Part shown: piece after piece, positions 53,068 through 61,660 of the stretch
How positions within the stretch are numbered: position 1 is the first letter of the stretch
How the letters are laid out: each line of letters begins with the position of its first letter
Assembly: GCA_002344135.1 (NCBI GenBank)
Contig: DDTO01000004.1
Coordinates: forward strand, 911,275-975,274
Direction: 5' to 3'
Length of the DNA: 64,000 nt
DNA from: Chthonomonas sp. UBA2362
GTDB lineage: Bacteria; Armatimonadota; Fimbriimonadia; Fimbriimonadales; Fimbriimonadaceae
Program-made: the position numbers and the translations under genes
Notes under the pieces: model-generated
What the model saw: the letters and a program-made list of their open reading frames with translations, nothing else
The model's database searches: none
What the model was told of the DNA's origin: nothing

Positions 53068-54525
53068 TTACGAGGTCGGTATTCCCACGACGATCGACTG
53101 CGATCCATCGTTGAAGTCCACGACGAACGAGAATCGGCCGGCAGAGTCCGTCTGAGTCGAATGGGCGCCCTGAACGATGCTGTAGACCGTCTTGCCATTC
53201 ACGTTCGGTATTGAATCACCGGTCTTGAGGATAGTCTTCTGCTGCACGCCATTCGACACCACGAGTTCGGTACCGTTAGGAGTGACCAGGATGTAGTATG
53301 CAAGCCCGCTATCATCGACGACGCCATTCCCACAGTTGTTGATCAGGGCACCGGTCGGGCTCGTGCCGCCGGTTTTCGCGAGCGTCGTCGTGGTTCCGTT
53401 CGCCGTGTAGCACAACTCGGTCGTCGTCGGCGACGTATTCACGCAAACGAGCGTCACCGCGTTCGTGATCCGTGGCCCCATGTACGTGTCGCCGAGCACC
53501 CCGGCCACCGCGCGCCCCCCGATAGTTGGCGAGGTCGAAAGCATGTGGGCTCTCGTTCTCGCATTGCCGGCCACGATTCCCGCGGTCATACGCTGTTGGC
53601 CAATTCCGGATCGACTCCCGGTCTGGTCGTTTCCGAAGACCTGACACACGTAGTTCTGGTTGTTGTCGAGAGCGATAAGGCCCATTCGCGAGATTGGCGT
53701 GTTGGTGCCTGGCATGTTCGAACCCGTCGATTGGAGGAGGGTCGCCTGGGTTGGATCGACCGTATTGGCAGCCCCAGGGAAGATGAAGAGCCCTTGAGCA
53801 ATCGTGGCTTGTGCGACCGGGAACGAGTTGAAGTTCGGCGGGACCGAAACGTTGCTCGTTGAATAGTCGGCGGTGACAAGGAGATCGCCGTTGTCGTTAA
53901 TGTCGACGTCGGTATAGTGACCACCGAACGTTACTCCTTTCGGTCCCTCCACGAGGTTTGCCAAGAACGGTTCGAGCCCGGTTCCCTGAGCATTGAGCAA
54001 GACGAGCGGCGAGTCGTTCTGCGCGCTCACGATGTGGCAATCCGAAGACAGCGCCCCCGCATTGTTCATCGCCGAGTTATAGATCTTGGCGACGATGAAG
54101 CCGGGTCCCTGGTCGCCTGTTCGCAGGAGCGTCGAGCCACTTCCCACGTCCGGCATGCTCGTTCCGTTGTAGGAAACATCCATCGAGTAGACGGCGCGTG
54201 GACCCTGATCGGCGACTTCCACTCCGTTGAACATGAGGCTGCCGTCGTTTACCGTTATCCCGCCGGCAAGGCCGTAGATGCTGGGCAGAGGGTTGTCCCC
54301 GGGCGAATAGACCGAGAAAAAGGCAAAACCGCTGGGCAAGGGCGGTGCCTTCCCAGGACCGCCGACGAGTCCGCCTCCTCCACCCCCTAGAGTGGCGCCC
54401 GACCCACCGCAGCCGATTGCTGCGCCGGCCAGGATCGCGCCACCCATCGATCCGGCGGCAAGTTTGATGAAGTCTCGCCGGCTTGCGCCGGTGGCCTGTT
54501 CGTCGTGTCGATTGTCGTCGTTCAT
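53068..54525 (-). CDS. Tat-exported lipoprotein with DUF7453-like repeats
   Basis: This encodes 485 aa. The N-terminus has a twin-arginine motif (SRRDFIKLAAG), a hydrophobic region and a lipobox (AAIGC, Cys39), so it is likely exported folded and lipidated. A Gly-rich linker follows. The rest is beta-rich with repeated short motifs (LLRTGDQGPGFIV, ILKTGDSIPNVNG, DVDINDNGDLLVTADYS, RISRMGLIALDNNQNYV-like strands), similar to DUF7453 proteins that carry TGD-x-x-P-G repeats and are probably propellers. The function is unknown. It starts 26 bp after the lipoprotein array. Confidence 0.78.
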   Translation of the reverse strand: MNDDNRHDEQATGASRRDFIKLAAGSMGGAILAGAAIGCGGSGATLGGGGGGLVGGPGKAPPLPSGFAFFSVYSPGDNPLPSIYGLAGGITVNDGSLMFNGVEVADQGPRAVYSMDVSYNGTSMPDVGSGSTLLRTGDQGPGFIVAKIYNSAMNNAGALSSDCHIVSAQNDSPLVLLNAQGTGLEPFLANLVEGPKGVTFGGHYTDVDINDNGDLLVTADYSTSNVSVPPNFNSFPVAQATIAQGLFIFPGAANTVDPTQATLLQSTGSNMPGTNTPISRMGLIALDNNQNYVCQVFGNDQTGSRSGIGQQRMTAGIVAGNARTRAHMLSTSPTIGGRAVAGVLGDTYMGPRITNAVTLVCVNTSPTTTELCYTANGTTTTLAKTGGTSPTGALINNCGNGVVDDSGLAYYILVTPNGTELVVSNGVQQKTILKTGDSIPNVNGKTVYSIVQGAHSTQTDSAGRFSFVVDFNDGSQSIVVGIPTS

Positions 54526-54551
54526 GGTATTTTAGCCCACTCCTTATGTGG

Positions 54552-55949
54552 TCAAGAAGCCCTCCCGAACAAGAGCGTAAGACTCGATGGATCGCCGGGT
54601 TCGGTTGTTACCGGGGTATGTTCACGATCATAGATTCCAGGAGATTTCTCGTGTGAATGGAGTCGGTCGTAGGTGGATCCCACACTGTATTGCATAACGA
54701 TCGCGGTGGGCGTGACGAAGGTCGTGAGGAAGACGACCCCGCAGTAGAGCGGGAACTGAGTAATACTCGTCGTGTTCATGTCCTTCACCTTCCAGTCCAA
54801 GACCAGGCCACCATGACTGAATCCGTCATGCCAGTCTCCGATTTCGTAGGGATCGGTTTGGAAGAACCAGAGGGCCTGGCCGTTCGGAGCCTCCGCGGAG
54901 ACCGGGCCGACTTCCCATCCAGGAATGCTCTGCTGCTGCGGTCCCGGTAAGGCAAGCTGATAGTTGTAGGTCTGAGCGCCGCCGTCATATTCGATCGGGA
55001 ATGCCAGGTAGGCCTCGTAAGATTCGGCTGATGCTTGCGGCCCGTAGCTGAAAACGTTCAGCAGTTCACCATTCCCGTTCGGGTCGGGAGAAAAGCTCAC
55101 TTCGCAAGATGTTTGGAAGTAGCCACGAGTACGGTCATCGTCTGCACTCGGACTACCGGGATCGGAAAGCCCGGTCGCGTAGGCCGATAGCCATTGAAAC
55201 TGCTTCCCCGGGCCACCGTCATTCTCATACACATTGAAAAAGAACGTGACGTTTTGGGTGAGAGTCTGGCCCGGAAGAATGTTCCCGTTGTCGATGAATG
55301 AATCTGTTATGGAGGCGATGTACCGAGGCACCGAGCTTGGCGGGTCGGTCCCGCTGTCCCGCGACCTCGGCATGTTGCCCCGCAGCCGCTGATCGACGAG
55401 CGTCACGAAGTTCTGTATCGAAGCCTGATTCAGATCGAGCCGGATGACCTTTTCGGTCGGACTGCCCGTTAGCAAACCTTCGTCCGTAAGACGCGAGTAA
55501 TGCGTCTTCACCCGACGGGTCGTCGGCCCCGCATGCACGATATCGACCCCGTTTTTGCCGATCGGCGTGATGAAGTAGGCGGAATGATCGCCGTTCACGT
55601 AGGCGCCGATCCGTTGGCTGGCGTTCGCCAGCGCAGACTTATGGGCACCGGTTGCATTCAGGATGAGCACCGAAGCACCAGACGCGAACGCTCTGTCTAT
55701 CCCTTCGAAGCCGCCCAATTGCGCCGGCGGGGTCGTTGCACCGTCCACTACGACCAGCGACCCGGGCCGCAACAGTTGAGTCGACCGATACTGCACGATG
55801 GGATATCGATCACGAAGCGCCTGGAAAACCGGACCGGATGCCGACCCGCAAACGTGCATCCGAAGACTCGACGATCGGCCTCCTCCACCGCCGCAAGCGA
55901 CGAGACAGGCGAGGACCACCACGAAGACCAGGGTGCGAAGGCGTCGCAT
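54552..55949 (-). CDS. lipoprotein array member 1
   Basis: This encodes 465 aa. It starts at the ATG at 55949, which shares a base with the stop of member 2 (TGATG). The lipobox is LVAC with Cys19. Residues about 30-160 form an alpha/beta domain: MHVCGSASGPVFQAL, SLVVVDGATTPPAQL, ASVLILNATGAHKSAL and IGAYVNGDHSAYFITPIG, loosely like a ThuA or flavodoxin-type Rossmann domain. The large beta-rich rest has YIASITDSFIDNGNILPGQ, FQWLSAYATGLSDPGSP and the end SLTLLFGRAS. It is closest to member 2. The function is unknown. Confidence 0.82.
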   Translation of the reverse strand: MRRLRTLVFVVVLACLVACGGGGGRSSSLRMHVCGSASGPVFQALRDRYPIVQYRSTQLLRPGSLVVVDGATTPPAQLGGFEGIDRAFASGASVLILNATGAHKSALANASQRIGAYVNGDHSAYFITPIGKNGVDIVHAGPTTRRVKTHYSRLTDEGLLTGSPTEKVIRLDLNQASIQNFVTLVDQRLRGNMPRSRDSGTDPPSSVPRYIASITDSFIDNGNILPGQTLTQNVTFFFNVYENDGGPGKQFQWLSAYATGLSDPGSPSADDDRTRGYFQTSCEVSFSPDPNGNGELLNVFSYGPQASAESYEAYLAFPIEYDGGAQTYNYQLALPGPQQQSIPGWEVGPVSAEAPNGQALWFFQTDPYEIGDWHDGFSHGGLVLDWKVKDMNTTSITQFPLYCGVVFLTTFVTPTAIVMQYSVGSTYDRLHSHEKSPGIYDREHTPVTTEPGDPSSLTLLFGRAS

Positions 55950-57346
55950 CACGGTGCGGTCGCCCTCCCGAATAGAAGCGTAACGCTCGATGGATTCGGC
56001 GGTTCGGTCGTGATTGGCGTATGCTGTCTCGTGTAAATGCCTGGCGAATCGTACTTTGCATGAAGCTGCTCGTAGGTCGACCCGACGGCGTACTGCATCA
56101 CGACTCCTTCCGTCGTTAGCGAAGGCGTTCTCCAAGTCGCCCCCAGATAGATGGGAAACTGGTTGATACTCGTAGAATTCAGACTATCTACGGTCCAGTC
56201 CAATATCCAAAAGCCGTGGCTGAAGCCGCTTTCCCAACTGGGCTCCGTGTAAGGGCTAGTCTGATAAAAACTCCATGCCCGGCCATTCTCGGCGATCGGT
56301 TCCACCATCGTCACCGACCAACCGGGGATGCTCTGCGGCGATCCGGGGAGGTTCAGCTCGTAGGAATACGTCTGCGAGCCCCCGGCATACTGAAGGGGAA
56401 AGTCGATCTGTGCTTGGTAACTGTTGTCGGATGGCTGCGGTCCATAAAAATAGTATCCGAGCTGACCACCATTACCGTCGGGATCGGGCGAAATGTCGAC
56501 TTCCACGCCCGTTTGGAACCAACCGCGCGTCCTATCGTCGTTCGATGCGGGAGAACCAGGGTCGACCAGCCCCGTAGCATAAGCCACGAGCCACTGGTAC
56601 TGCGCATTGGATCCGCCGTCGTTCTCATATACATCGAAAAAGAAGGTCACGTTCGTCGTCGTCGTCTGCCCAGGCACGATGTTCCCGTTGTCGATGAACG
56701 AGTCGGTGATGCAGGCCGTATATCGCGGAATCTGACTCGGTGGATTAGAACCGGAATCGCGGGAAGCGGGCAAGATCCCCATGAGTCGATCATCGAGGAG
56801 ATCGACGAATCGGTCGACCAACGCATCATCGAGACCGAACTCGACGGTCTTATCCTCGGACCGACCGGTTAGCACGCCATTGTTGCTTAGGCTACTATAG
56901 TGAGTTCGCACATGACGCTTCGAGTTGCCCGCATGAACGATATCGACACCGGTCTTCCCCATCGGCGTTACCAGGTAACCATAATGGCTCCCATTCACAT
57001 AGGCGCCGATCTGCGCGCTGGCAGCCGAGAGGGCGACCTTATGCTGATGGGTCGCATTCAGCACGAGCACGCTCGAATTCGACTTCATCGCGCTGTCGAC
57101 GGCCTCCAAGTCGCGCAACTGCGTGGGGCTCGTCGTCGAACCGTCGATGACCAGCAGGCGAGCCTTGCCAATTGCGGCTCCGGGACGATAAGTCGAGACC
57201 TGATACCGTGATCGTAGGGCCTCGAAAATCGGGCCCGACGCCGATCCGTAAACGAGTATCCGAGTCCGGGCTGGTATACCTGTGCTCCCGCCTCCGCATC
57301 CGATCAAGAGCGCGCCGGCAAAGAAGAAGCATAAGAAGCGGTTCAC
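55949..57346 (-). CDS. lipoprotein array member 2
   Basis: This encodes 465 aa from a GTG at 57346 whose GTGA overlaps the stop of member 3. The lipobox is LIGC with Cys17. It has the same architecture as member 1 and is highly similar: ILVYGSASGPIFEALRSRY, RLLVIDGSTTSPTQL, SVLVLNATHQHKVAL and IGAYVNGSHYGYLVTPMGK; then YTACITDSFIDNGNIVPGQ, QYQWLVAYATGLVDPGSP and SVTLLFGRATAP at the end. The conserved His-Lys after LNAT is shared by all four members. Function unknown. Confidence 0.82.
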   Translation of the reverse strand: MNRFLCFFFAGALLIGCGGGSTGIPARTRILVYGSASGPIFEALRSRYQVSTYRPGAAIGKARLLVIDGSTTSPTQLRDLEAVDSAMKSNSSVLVLNATHQHKVALSAASAQIGAYVNGSHYGYLVTPMGKTGVDIVHAGNSKRHVRTHYSSLSNNGVLTGRSEDKTVEFGLDDALVDRFVDLLDDRLMGILPASRDSGSNPPSQIPRYTACITDSFIDNGNIVPGQTTTTNVTFFFDVYENDGGSNAQYQWLVAYATGLVDPGSPASNDDRTRGWFQTGVEVDISPDPDGNGGQLGYYFYGPQPSDNSYQAQIDFPLQYAGGSQTYSYELNLPGSPQSIPGWSVTMVEPIAENGRAWSFYQTSPYTEPSWESGFSHGFWILDWTVDSLNSTSINQFPIYLGATWRTPSLTTEGVVMQYAVGSTYEQLHAKYDSPGIYTRQHTPITTEPPNPSSVTLLFGRATAP

Positions 57347-58773
57347 GATCCCGCTCCCTGAGGCATCGCCTGTCCGAAGTCGAGGGTGACCGTACCGGGC
57401 GACGGTCCAAAAGAGAATACGAAGTGGTAGCAATGCCACCAGAAGAAGTGGTTATCAGCCTGCAGCTTCATCATGGTCGAGGTCGAGCCATACTGAATAT
57501 CGACCGTACCGTTGTACGGATCGAAGGTCTTCCAGAGGGCCTGGCCGACCACGCCTATTGGCAAGGTGCTTGCCAGGTTCATATCGGTCACATGCTTGCC
57601 AACAAAGACGCGATAGAAGCCGTCGGTCCAATTGCTTCCGTCGCCGTCGAAAGGGCTAGTTTGCATCGCTTGGAGCGACACGTCGTTCACGTCTGAGGCT
57701 GGTGGCGGCGGCGAGGTCGCCTGCCACCCACCGAATCCACCTTCTAGCTGCTGGAGCGTCTGCTGCCAGATCCAACTGCTCGGCCCCGATGATCCTTGGT
57801 AGCCGATGGTGAAGTCCATCGACGACATGTAAGACCCGTCGGCGTCCGTCGGTTGAGCTTGCACCGCGGACAACTGCAGGCCATTGCCAGAGGTCGTGTC
57901 GACCGGCTGCAAATTCGCTTGAAAGAGAGTGTGGGCGTATCCTCTCTGGTCCGTGTCGTCATGGACCGGAGCCGACATGCTGACGGTCCCTTCCATCGAG
58001 GCCGCGCACCATTGGAAGCGCTTCGAAGGAAGACTGTCGCCGGAGTCGGCATAGACCACAAACGTATAGGACATTTGATGTCCGATCGACTGTCCGTCGA
58101 TCGAACCGTTGTTGTCCGCTTGCCAGTTCTCGGTCACGGTCACTTGAAACCACCCGCTACTAGGATAATCGCTCGGCGGCGAAGGCAAGGCCGCTCGTCC
58201 GCCGGATTGGAGGCGGCCGCGAATGGTGGTCAGGTAGTTGCTCAGGTGCGTCCCAGCGATGTCGAGCTGCAACTTGGAAGAACCGTACTGTCCGGTGAGG
58301 ATTCCGTTCTGGTCCAAGATCTTCGAAGATGAAGTGATCGGGACCTGGCGCTGCCGCAGATCGACCAGCTCGAACGACCTGCCCGAGCCGGGCTCGCGGC
58401 GGACGAAGTAGGCGGCGCTATCGCTCTTGGTATGAGCCGGCATGCATCGACTGGTCATCAGGGCGCGCTTATGGCCCTCGCTCGCATTGACGAAGAGCAC
58501 AGGTACATTCTTGGACAGCGAGGATCGCACGAGCTCGATCGACTCGCTTTCGCCAGCAGGCGCGCTCGTTCCATCCAGGACGACGAGGGAATAACGAGCG
58601 GGATCTTGGGATCCCCGAAACCGATCGATTTTGTAGGTTTTGGCGAGTTCCTGATACACCGGACCGCTCACCGAACGGTAGACAAGCATCGCTGGGCGGA
58701 CCGGCGCGCTGGAGCCGCCTCCGCATCCTGCGATGCAGGTGCTCATCCCCAGGAGAATGAAGAGTCGCCTCAC
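57343..58773 (-). CDS. lipoprotein array member 3
   Basis: This encodes 476 aa from a GTG at 58773 that overlaps the stop of member 4. The lipobox is IAGC with Cys17. The N-domain is related to the others (MLVYRSVSGPVYQELAKTY, SLVVLDGTSAPAGESES, VLFVNASEGHKRALM), while the C-terminal part is of the second subtype: SGWFQVTVTENWQADNN, FVVYADSGDSLPSKRFQWC and the end TVTLDFGQAMPQGAGS. It is closest to member 4. A Trp/His cluster (NHFFWWHCYHFVF) precedes the end. Confidence 0.82.
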   Translation of the reverse strand: MRRLFILLGMSTCIAGCGGGSSAPVRPAMLVYRSVSGPVYQELAKTYKIDRFRGSQDPARYSLVVLDGTSAPAGESESIELVRSSLSKNVPVLFVNASEGHKRALMTSRCMPAHTKSDSAAYFVRREPGSGRSFELVDLRQRQVPITSSSKILDQNGILTGQYGSSKLQLDIAGTHLSNYLTTIRGRLQSGGRAALPSPPSDYPSSGWFQVTVTENWQADNNGSIDGQSIGHQMSYTFVVYADSGDSLPSKRFQWCAASMEGTVSMSAPVHDDTDQRGYAHTLFQANLQPVDTTSGNGLQLSAVQAQPTDADGSYMSSMDFTIGYQGSSGPSSWIWQQTLQQLEGGFGGWQATSPPPPASDVNDVSLQAMQTSPFDGDGSNWTDGFYRVFVGKHVTDMNLASTLPIGVVGQALWKTFDPYNGTVDIQYGSTSTMMKLQADNHFFWWHCYHFVFSFGPSPGTVTLDFGQAMPQGAGS

Positions 58774-60224
58774 TGGCCCCCGCTCGGCGGCGTCGCCTGG
58801 CTGAAGTCAAGAGTAATGACCGATCCGCCCCCGAAGCTACAAGTATCGAGATACAGGTCCGAGTAAACGAAGTGGTTCTTGACGTGAAGCTGGGTCATGA
58901 GGGACGAGCTACCGTATTCGATCTGAATGGGCCCATCGAAGATATCGAAGGTTTTCCAGACAGCTTGACCCACGACCCCCATGGAACCGCTGCTCGTCGG
59001 GTTCGGCGAATCCACGTGCTTGCCGCCGAAGATGTTATGGAATCCATCTGTCCAGTTCGAGTCGTCACCGTAAAACGGGCTTGTTTGCATCGCCTGATAG
59101 GCGACGGCGTTGATTTCCGAGGTCGGCGGTGGAGGCGAAGTCGCCTGCCAGTTGGTGAAGCTTTGCGGCGACTGCGTGAGCGATTGCTGCCAGAGCCAGT
59201 TGCTCGCCCCATTCGAGCCCTGATAGCCGATCGTGAAGTCTATCGACGAGTTGTAAGCGCCTGTCGCCGAGGTCGGCTGAGCTTGGACCAGCGCGAGTTC
59301 CAGGCCATTTCCACCCCCCTCGTTGATCGGCTGCACGCCCGCCTCGAAAAGTGTTTGTGCATAGCCGACCGTGTCGTCGCCGTTGTTCGCGAGTCCGGAG
59401 AGCATGTTGACGCTGCCTTGCATCGACATGGCACACCATTGGAACCAGTGGCTTTGCAAGGTGTCGCCGGAATCGGCATACACGGCGAAAGTGAACGTGA
59501 TTTGATGCTGCAGGGACTGTCCGTCCATGCAGCTTTCGTTCATGGCCTCCCAACTCTCGGTTACCGCCACCTGGAACCAGTTGCCGCTCGAATAGTCCGA
59601 CGGCGGGGTCGGCAGGGTTGCCCTACCTTGGGTAGCCAGTCGGTCATCGACCATGTCCATGAAAGATTCGAGGTGCGCGCCGGAGATCGGCTGCTCATCC
59701 TCCCAGCGCTTGTGCTGCCCCTGGATGAAGCCGCGCTCGGTGTAACTGTGGGCGACCTGCTTCTTCGCAACCTTCGACGCTCGGAGATCGGTGAGGTGGA
59801 AGATCCGGCCCGGACCTCGAACGGGAGTCACCAGGTAGGCCGCGCTGGGGCCGTTGGTGTGGGCCGGCACCTTCTTCGAAGCCATCAAGCTGCGCTTATG
59901 GTCCTCCGAACAATTCACCATCATGACCGAGATACCCTTGGAAAGGGCCTCGCCGATGAGTGGCTCGCTGCCGACCTCGCTCGGAGACATCGAATTGCCG
60001 TCGACGACGATGAAGCGGTACTGGGCCGGGTCTTGGCGTCCGGTGTAGCGCTCGCTCCGGTGGCTCTTGAGAAACTCACCATAAACAGGACCGGTCGCGG
60101 AACGCAAGACTAAGAGGCGGGGCTTCGCTACGGGAGCAGGCCCGCCAGCGCATCCCGCCAGGGACAGAGCCAGAAGACAGATTCCGACGCGTGGCCACTC
60201 CTCCAAATGCTTTCGCCAGTCCAT
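58770..60224 (-). CDS. lipoprotein array member 4 (first of the array)
   Basis: This encodes 484 aa. I prefer the ATG at 60224, preceded by GGGAGGG, over an upstream in-frame codon at 60263. The lipobox is LAGC with Cys25. The N-domain reads LLVLRSATGPVYGEFL, RFIVVDGNSMSPSE, VMMVNCSEDHKRSLM and PSAAYLVTPVRGPGR; the C-part has NWFQVAVTESWEAMNE, FAVYADSGDTLQSHWFQWCA and ITLDFSQATPPSGG at the end. It follows leuB after 72 bp, with a hairpin that overlaps its ribosome site. Confidence 0.82.
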   Translation of the reverse strand: MDWRKHLEEWPRVGICLLALSLAGCAGGPAPVAKPRLLVLRSATGPVYGEFLKSHRSERYTGRQDPAQYRFIVVDGNSMSPSEVGSEPLIGEALSKGISVMMVNCSEDHKRSLMASKKVPAHTNGPSAAYLVTPVRGPGRIFHLTDLRASKVAKKQVAHSYTERGFIQGQHKRWEDEQPISGAHLESFMDMVDDRLATQGRATLPTPPSDYSSGNWFQVAVTESWEAMNESCMDGQSLQHQITFTFAVYADSGDTLQSHWFQWCAMSMQGSVNMLSGLANNGDDTVGYAQTLFEAGVQPINEGGGNGLELALVQAQPTSATGAYNSSIDFTIGYQGSNGASNWLWQQSLTQSPQSFTNWQATSPPPPTSEINAVAYQAMQTSPFYGDDSNWTDGFHNIFGGKHVDSPNPTSSGSMGVVGQAVWKTFDIFDGPIQIEYGSSSLMTQLHVKNHFVYSDLYLDTCSFGGGSVITLDFSQATPPSGGQ

Positions 60225-60229
60225 TACAA

Positions 60230-60248
60230 AACGCCCTCCCTGGGCGTT
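60230..60248 (-). terminator. terminator-like hairpin after leuB, overlapping the next ribosome site
   Basis: AACGCCC and GGGCGTT pair around AGGGA and are followed by TTTT counting the end of the stem (minus strand). The hairpin ends 5 bp before the ATG of lipoprotein 4 and includes its GGGAGGG ribosome site. It may terminate the leuB transcript and also hide the ribosome site in read-through RNA. Confidence 0.55.
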
Positions 60249-60296
60249 CCCCATTCTACGCACAATTCACGTCGGCCTGTCCATCGCGTAACGGTA

Positions 60297-61370
60297 CTAG
60301 CTTATGATTTTTTTGGCGATCGCATCACCCATTTCGCTAGTGCTGACGAGGCGGCAGCCCTTCTCGAACACGTCGGCGGTACGTAGGCCATCGTCGAGGG
60401 CCGCTTCGACCGCCTTCTCGATCCGATCCGCTCCCTCTCGGTCACCGAAGCTGTACTCGAGCATCATCGCCGCGCTGAGGATTGCGGCCAGCGGATTCGC
60501 CTTACCCTGGCCGGCGATATCCGGAGCCGATCCGTGTACCGGTTCATACAGGCCAAAGACCTTTCCGTTCTTTGGGGTGCTCAGGCTGGCGCTCGGAAGA
60601 AGGCCCAGTGAGCCGGTGATCATCGAAGCTTCGTCCGAAAGGATATCGCCGAACATGTTCTCGGTCAAGATCACATCGAACTGTTGGGGATTGCGGACCA
60701 ACTGCATGGCGCAGTTATCGACAAGCATGTGGCTCACGCTGATATCCGGCTGCTGCGCGGCGATTTCGTCCACCACCTCACGCCAGAGCCGGCTGGTCTC
60801 GAGCACGTTGGCCTTGTCCACGCTGACGATTTCCCTTCGTCGGTGGCGAGCGATCTCGAAGGCCCGCTCGGCGATTCGGCGGACCTCGGGCTTACTGTAA
60901 ACGCAAGTGTCGATGGCGACCTCGCCGTTGTCGCGGCGCTCCCTCGGTTTGCCGAAATAGATTCCTCCTGTGAGTTCGCGCACCACGACGAGATCGACGA
61001 GGCCGCGTTCACCCTTGAGCGGGCTTGCACTGAGCAATGGTCGGAGGGTCTTGGCGGGCCGGACATTGGCGAAGAGGTTCAACTCGCTGCGAAGAGGGAG
61101 AAGAGCACCCACCTCAGGCCTCAGGGCGACCGGCTCAACCTTGTCCCACTTGGGGCCGCCAACCGCTCCGAGCAGCACGGCGTCCGCGCTCTTGCACAGT
61201 TCGAGCGTTTCCTTGGGCAGAGGGTGTCCGGTGGCATCGTAAGCGGCGCCACCGACGAGCGCTTCCTCGAATTCGAGGTCGGCACGCGTCGCCTTGAGGG
61301 CCTTTACCGCTTCGGCGGTGACTTCGGGACCGATTCCGTCCCCAGCGATGACGGCGATTCGATGGGCCAT
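60297..61370 (-). CDS. leuB: 3-isopropylmalate dehydrogenase
   Basis: This encodes 357 aa from the ATG at 61370. It oxidatively decarboxylates 3-isopropylmalate in leucine synthesis, using NAD. Motifs are HRIAVIAGDGIGPEVTAEAV, VLLGAVGGPKWD, LPLRSELNLFANVRP, VVVRELTGGIYFGKPRE, EIVSVDKANVLETSRLWREV, NMFGDILSDEASMITGSLGL and LYEPVHGSAPDIAGQGKANP. Length is normal. It lies 45 bp after the rRNA terminator; other leu genes are not in the window. Confidence 0.97.
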   Translation of the reverse strand: MAHRIAVIAGDGIGPEVTAEAVKALKATRADLEFEEALVGGAAYDATGHPLPKETLELCKSADAVLLGAVGGPKWDKVEPVALRPEVGALLPLRSELNLFANVRPAKTLRPLLSASPLKGERGLVDLVVVRELTGGIYFGKPRERRDNGEVAIDTCVYSKPEVRRIAERAFEIARHRRREIVSVDKANVLETSRLWREVVDEIAAQQPDISVSHMLVDNCAMQLVRNPQQFDVILTENMFGDILSDEASMITGSLGLLPSASLSTPKNGKVFGLYEPVHGSAPDIAGQGKANPLAAILSAAMMLEYSFGDREGADRIEKAVEAALDDGLRTADVFEKGCRLVSTSEMGDAIAKKIIS

Positions 61371-61415
61371 AGCGATTGATTGTGGCACCGTCAGGCGGGA
61401 ACCTGGGACAAACAC

Positions 61416-61443
61416 GAAGGGCTCCGCCGTAGCGGAGCCCTTC
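61416..61443 (-). terminator. rRNA operon terminator
   Basis: A perfect 12-bp stem (GAAGGGCTCCGC with GCGGAGCCCTTC) and a 4-nt loop lie 17 nt after the 5S 3' end; on the minus strand GTGTTTGT follows. Position and strength fit the end of the rrn transcript before leuB. Confidence 0.85.
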
Positions 61444-61460
61444 AGAAGATTCTGTATCCG

Positions 61461-61572
61461 CGCAACGTGCCTATCTCCCGGGAGGTCGCCCTCCAAGTAC
61501 TTCCGCCGCTGAGAGGCTTAACTGCCGTGTTCGGGATGGGAACGGGTGTTTCCCTCTCGCCATGGTCACGCG
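61461..61572 (-). rRNA. rrf: 5S ribosomal RNA
   Basis: About 112 nt on the minus strand with the usual 5S blocks: GAAACACCCGTTCCCATCCC, GAACACGGCAGTTAAGCC and GGAGTTACCTCCC-like equivalents (GGAGGGCGACCTCCCGGGAG). The ends are set by the outer helix and may be off by a few bases. It follows 23S after about 90 bp, with no tRNA in the spacer. Confidence 0.93.
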
Positions 61573-61660
61573 AATACAAACTGTATCTGCGCTAAAGCGC
61601 TTTGAGAGTTGCAGACTGGTTAGTAGAAACGCGCCGAACGCGCCGGGCTTAAAGCTTGAT

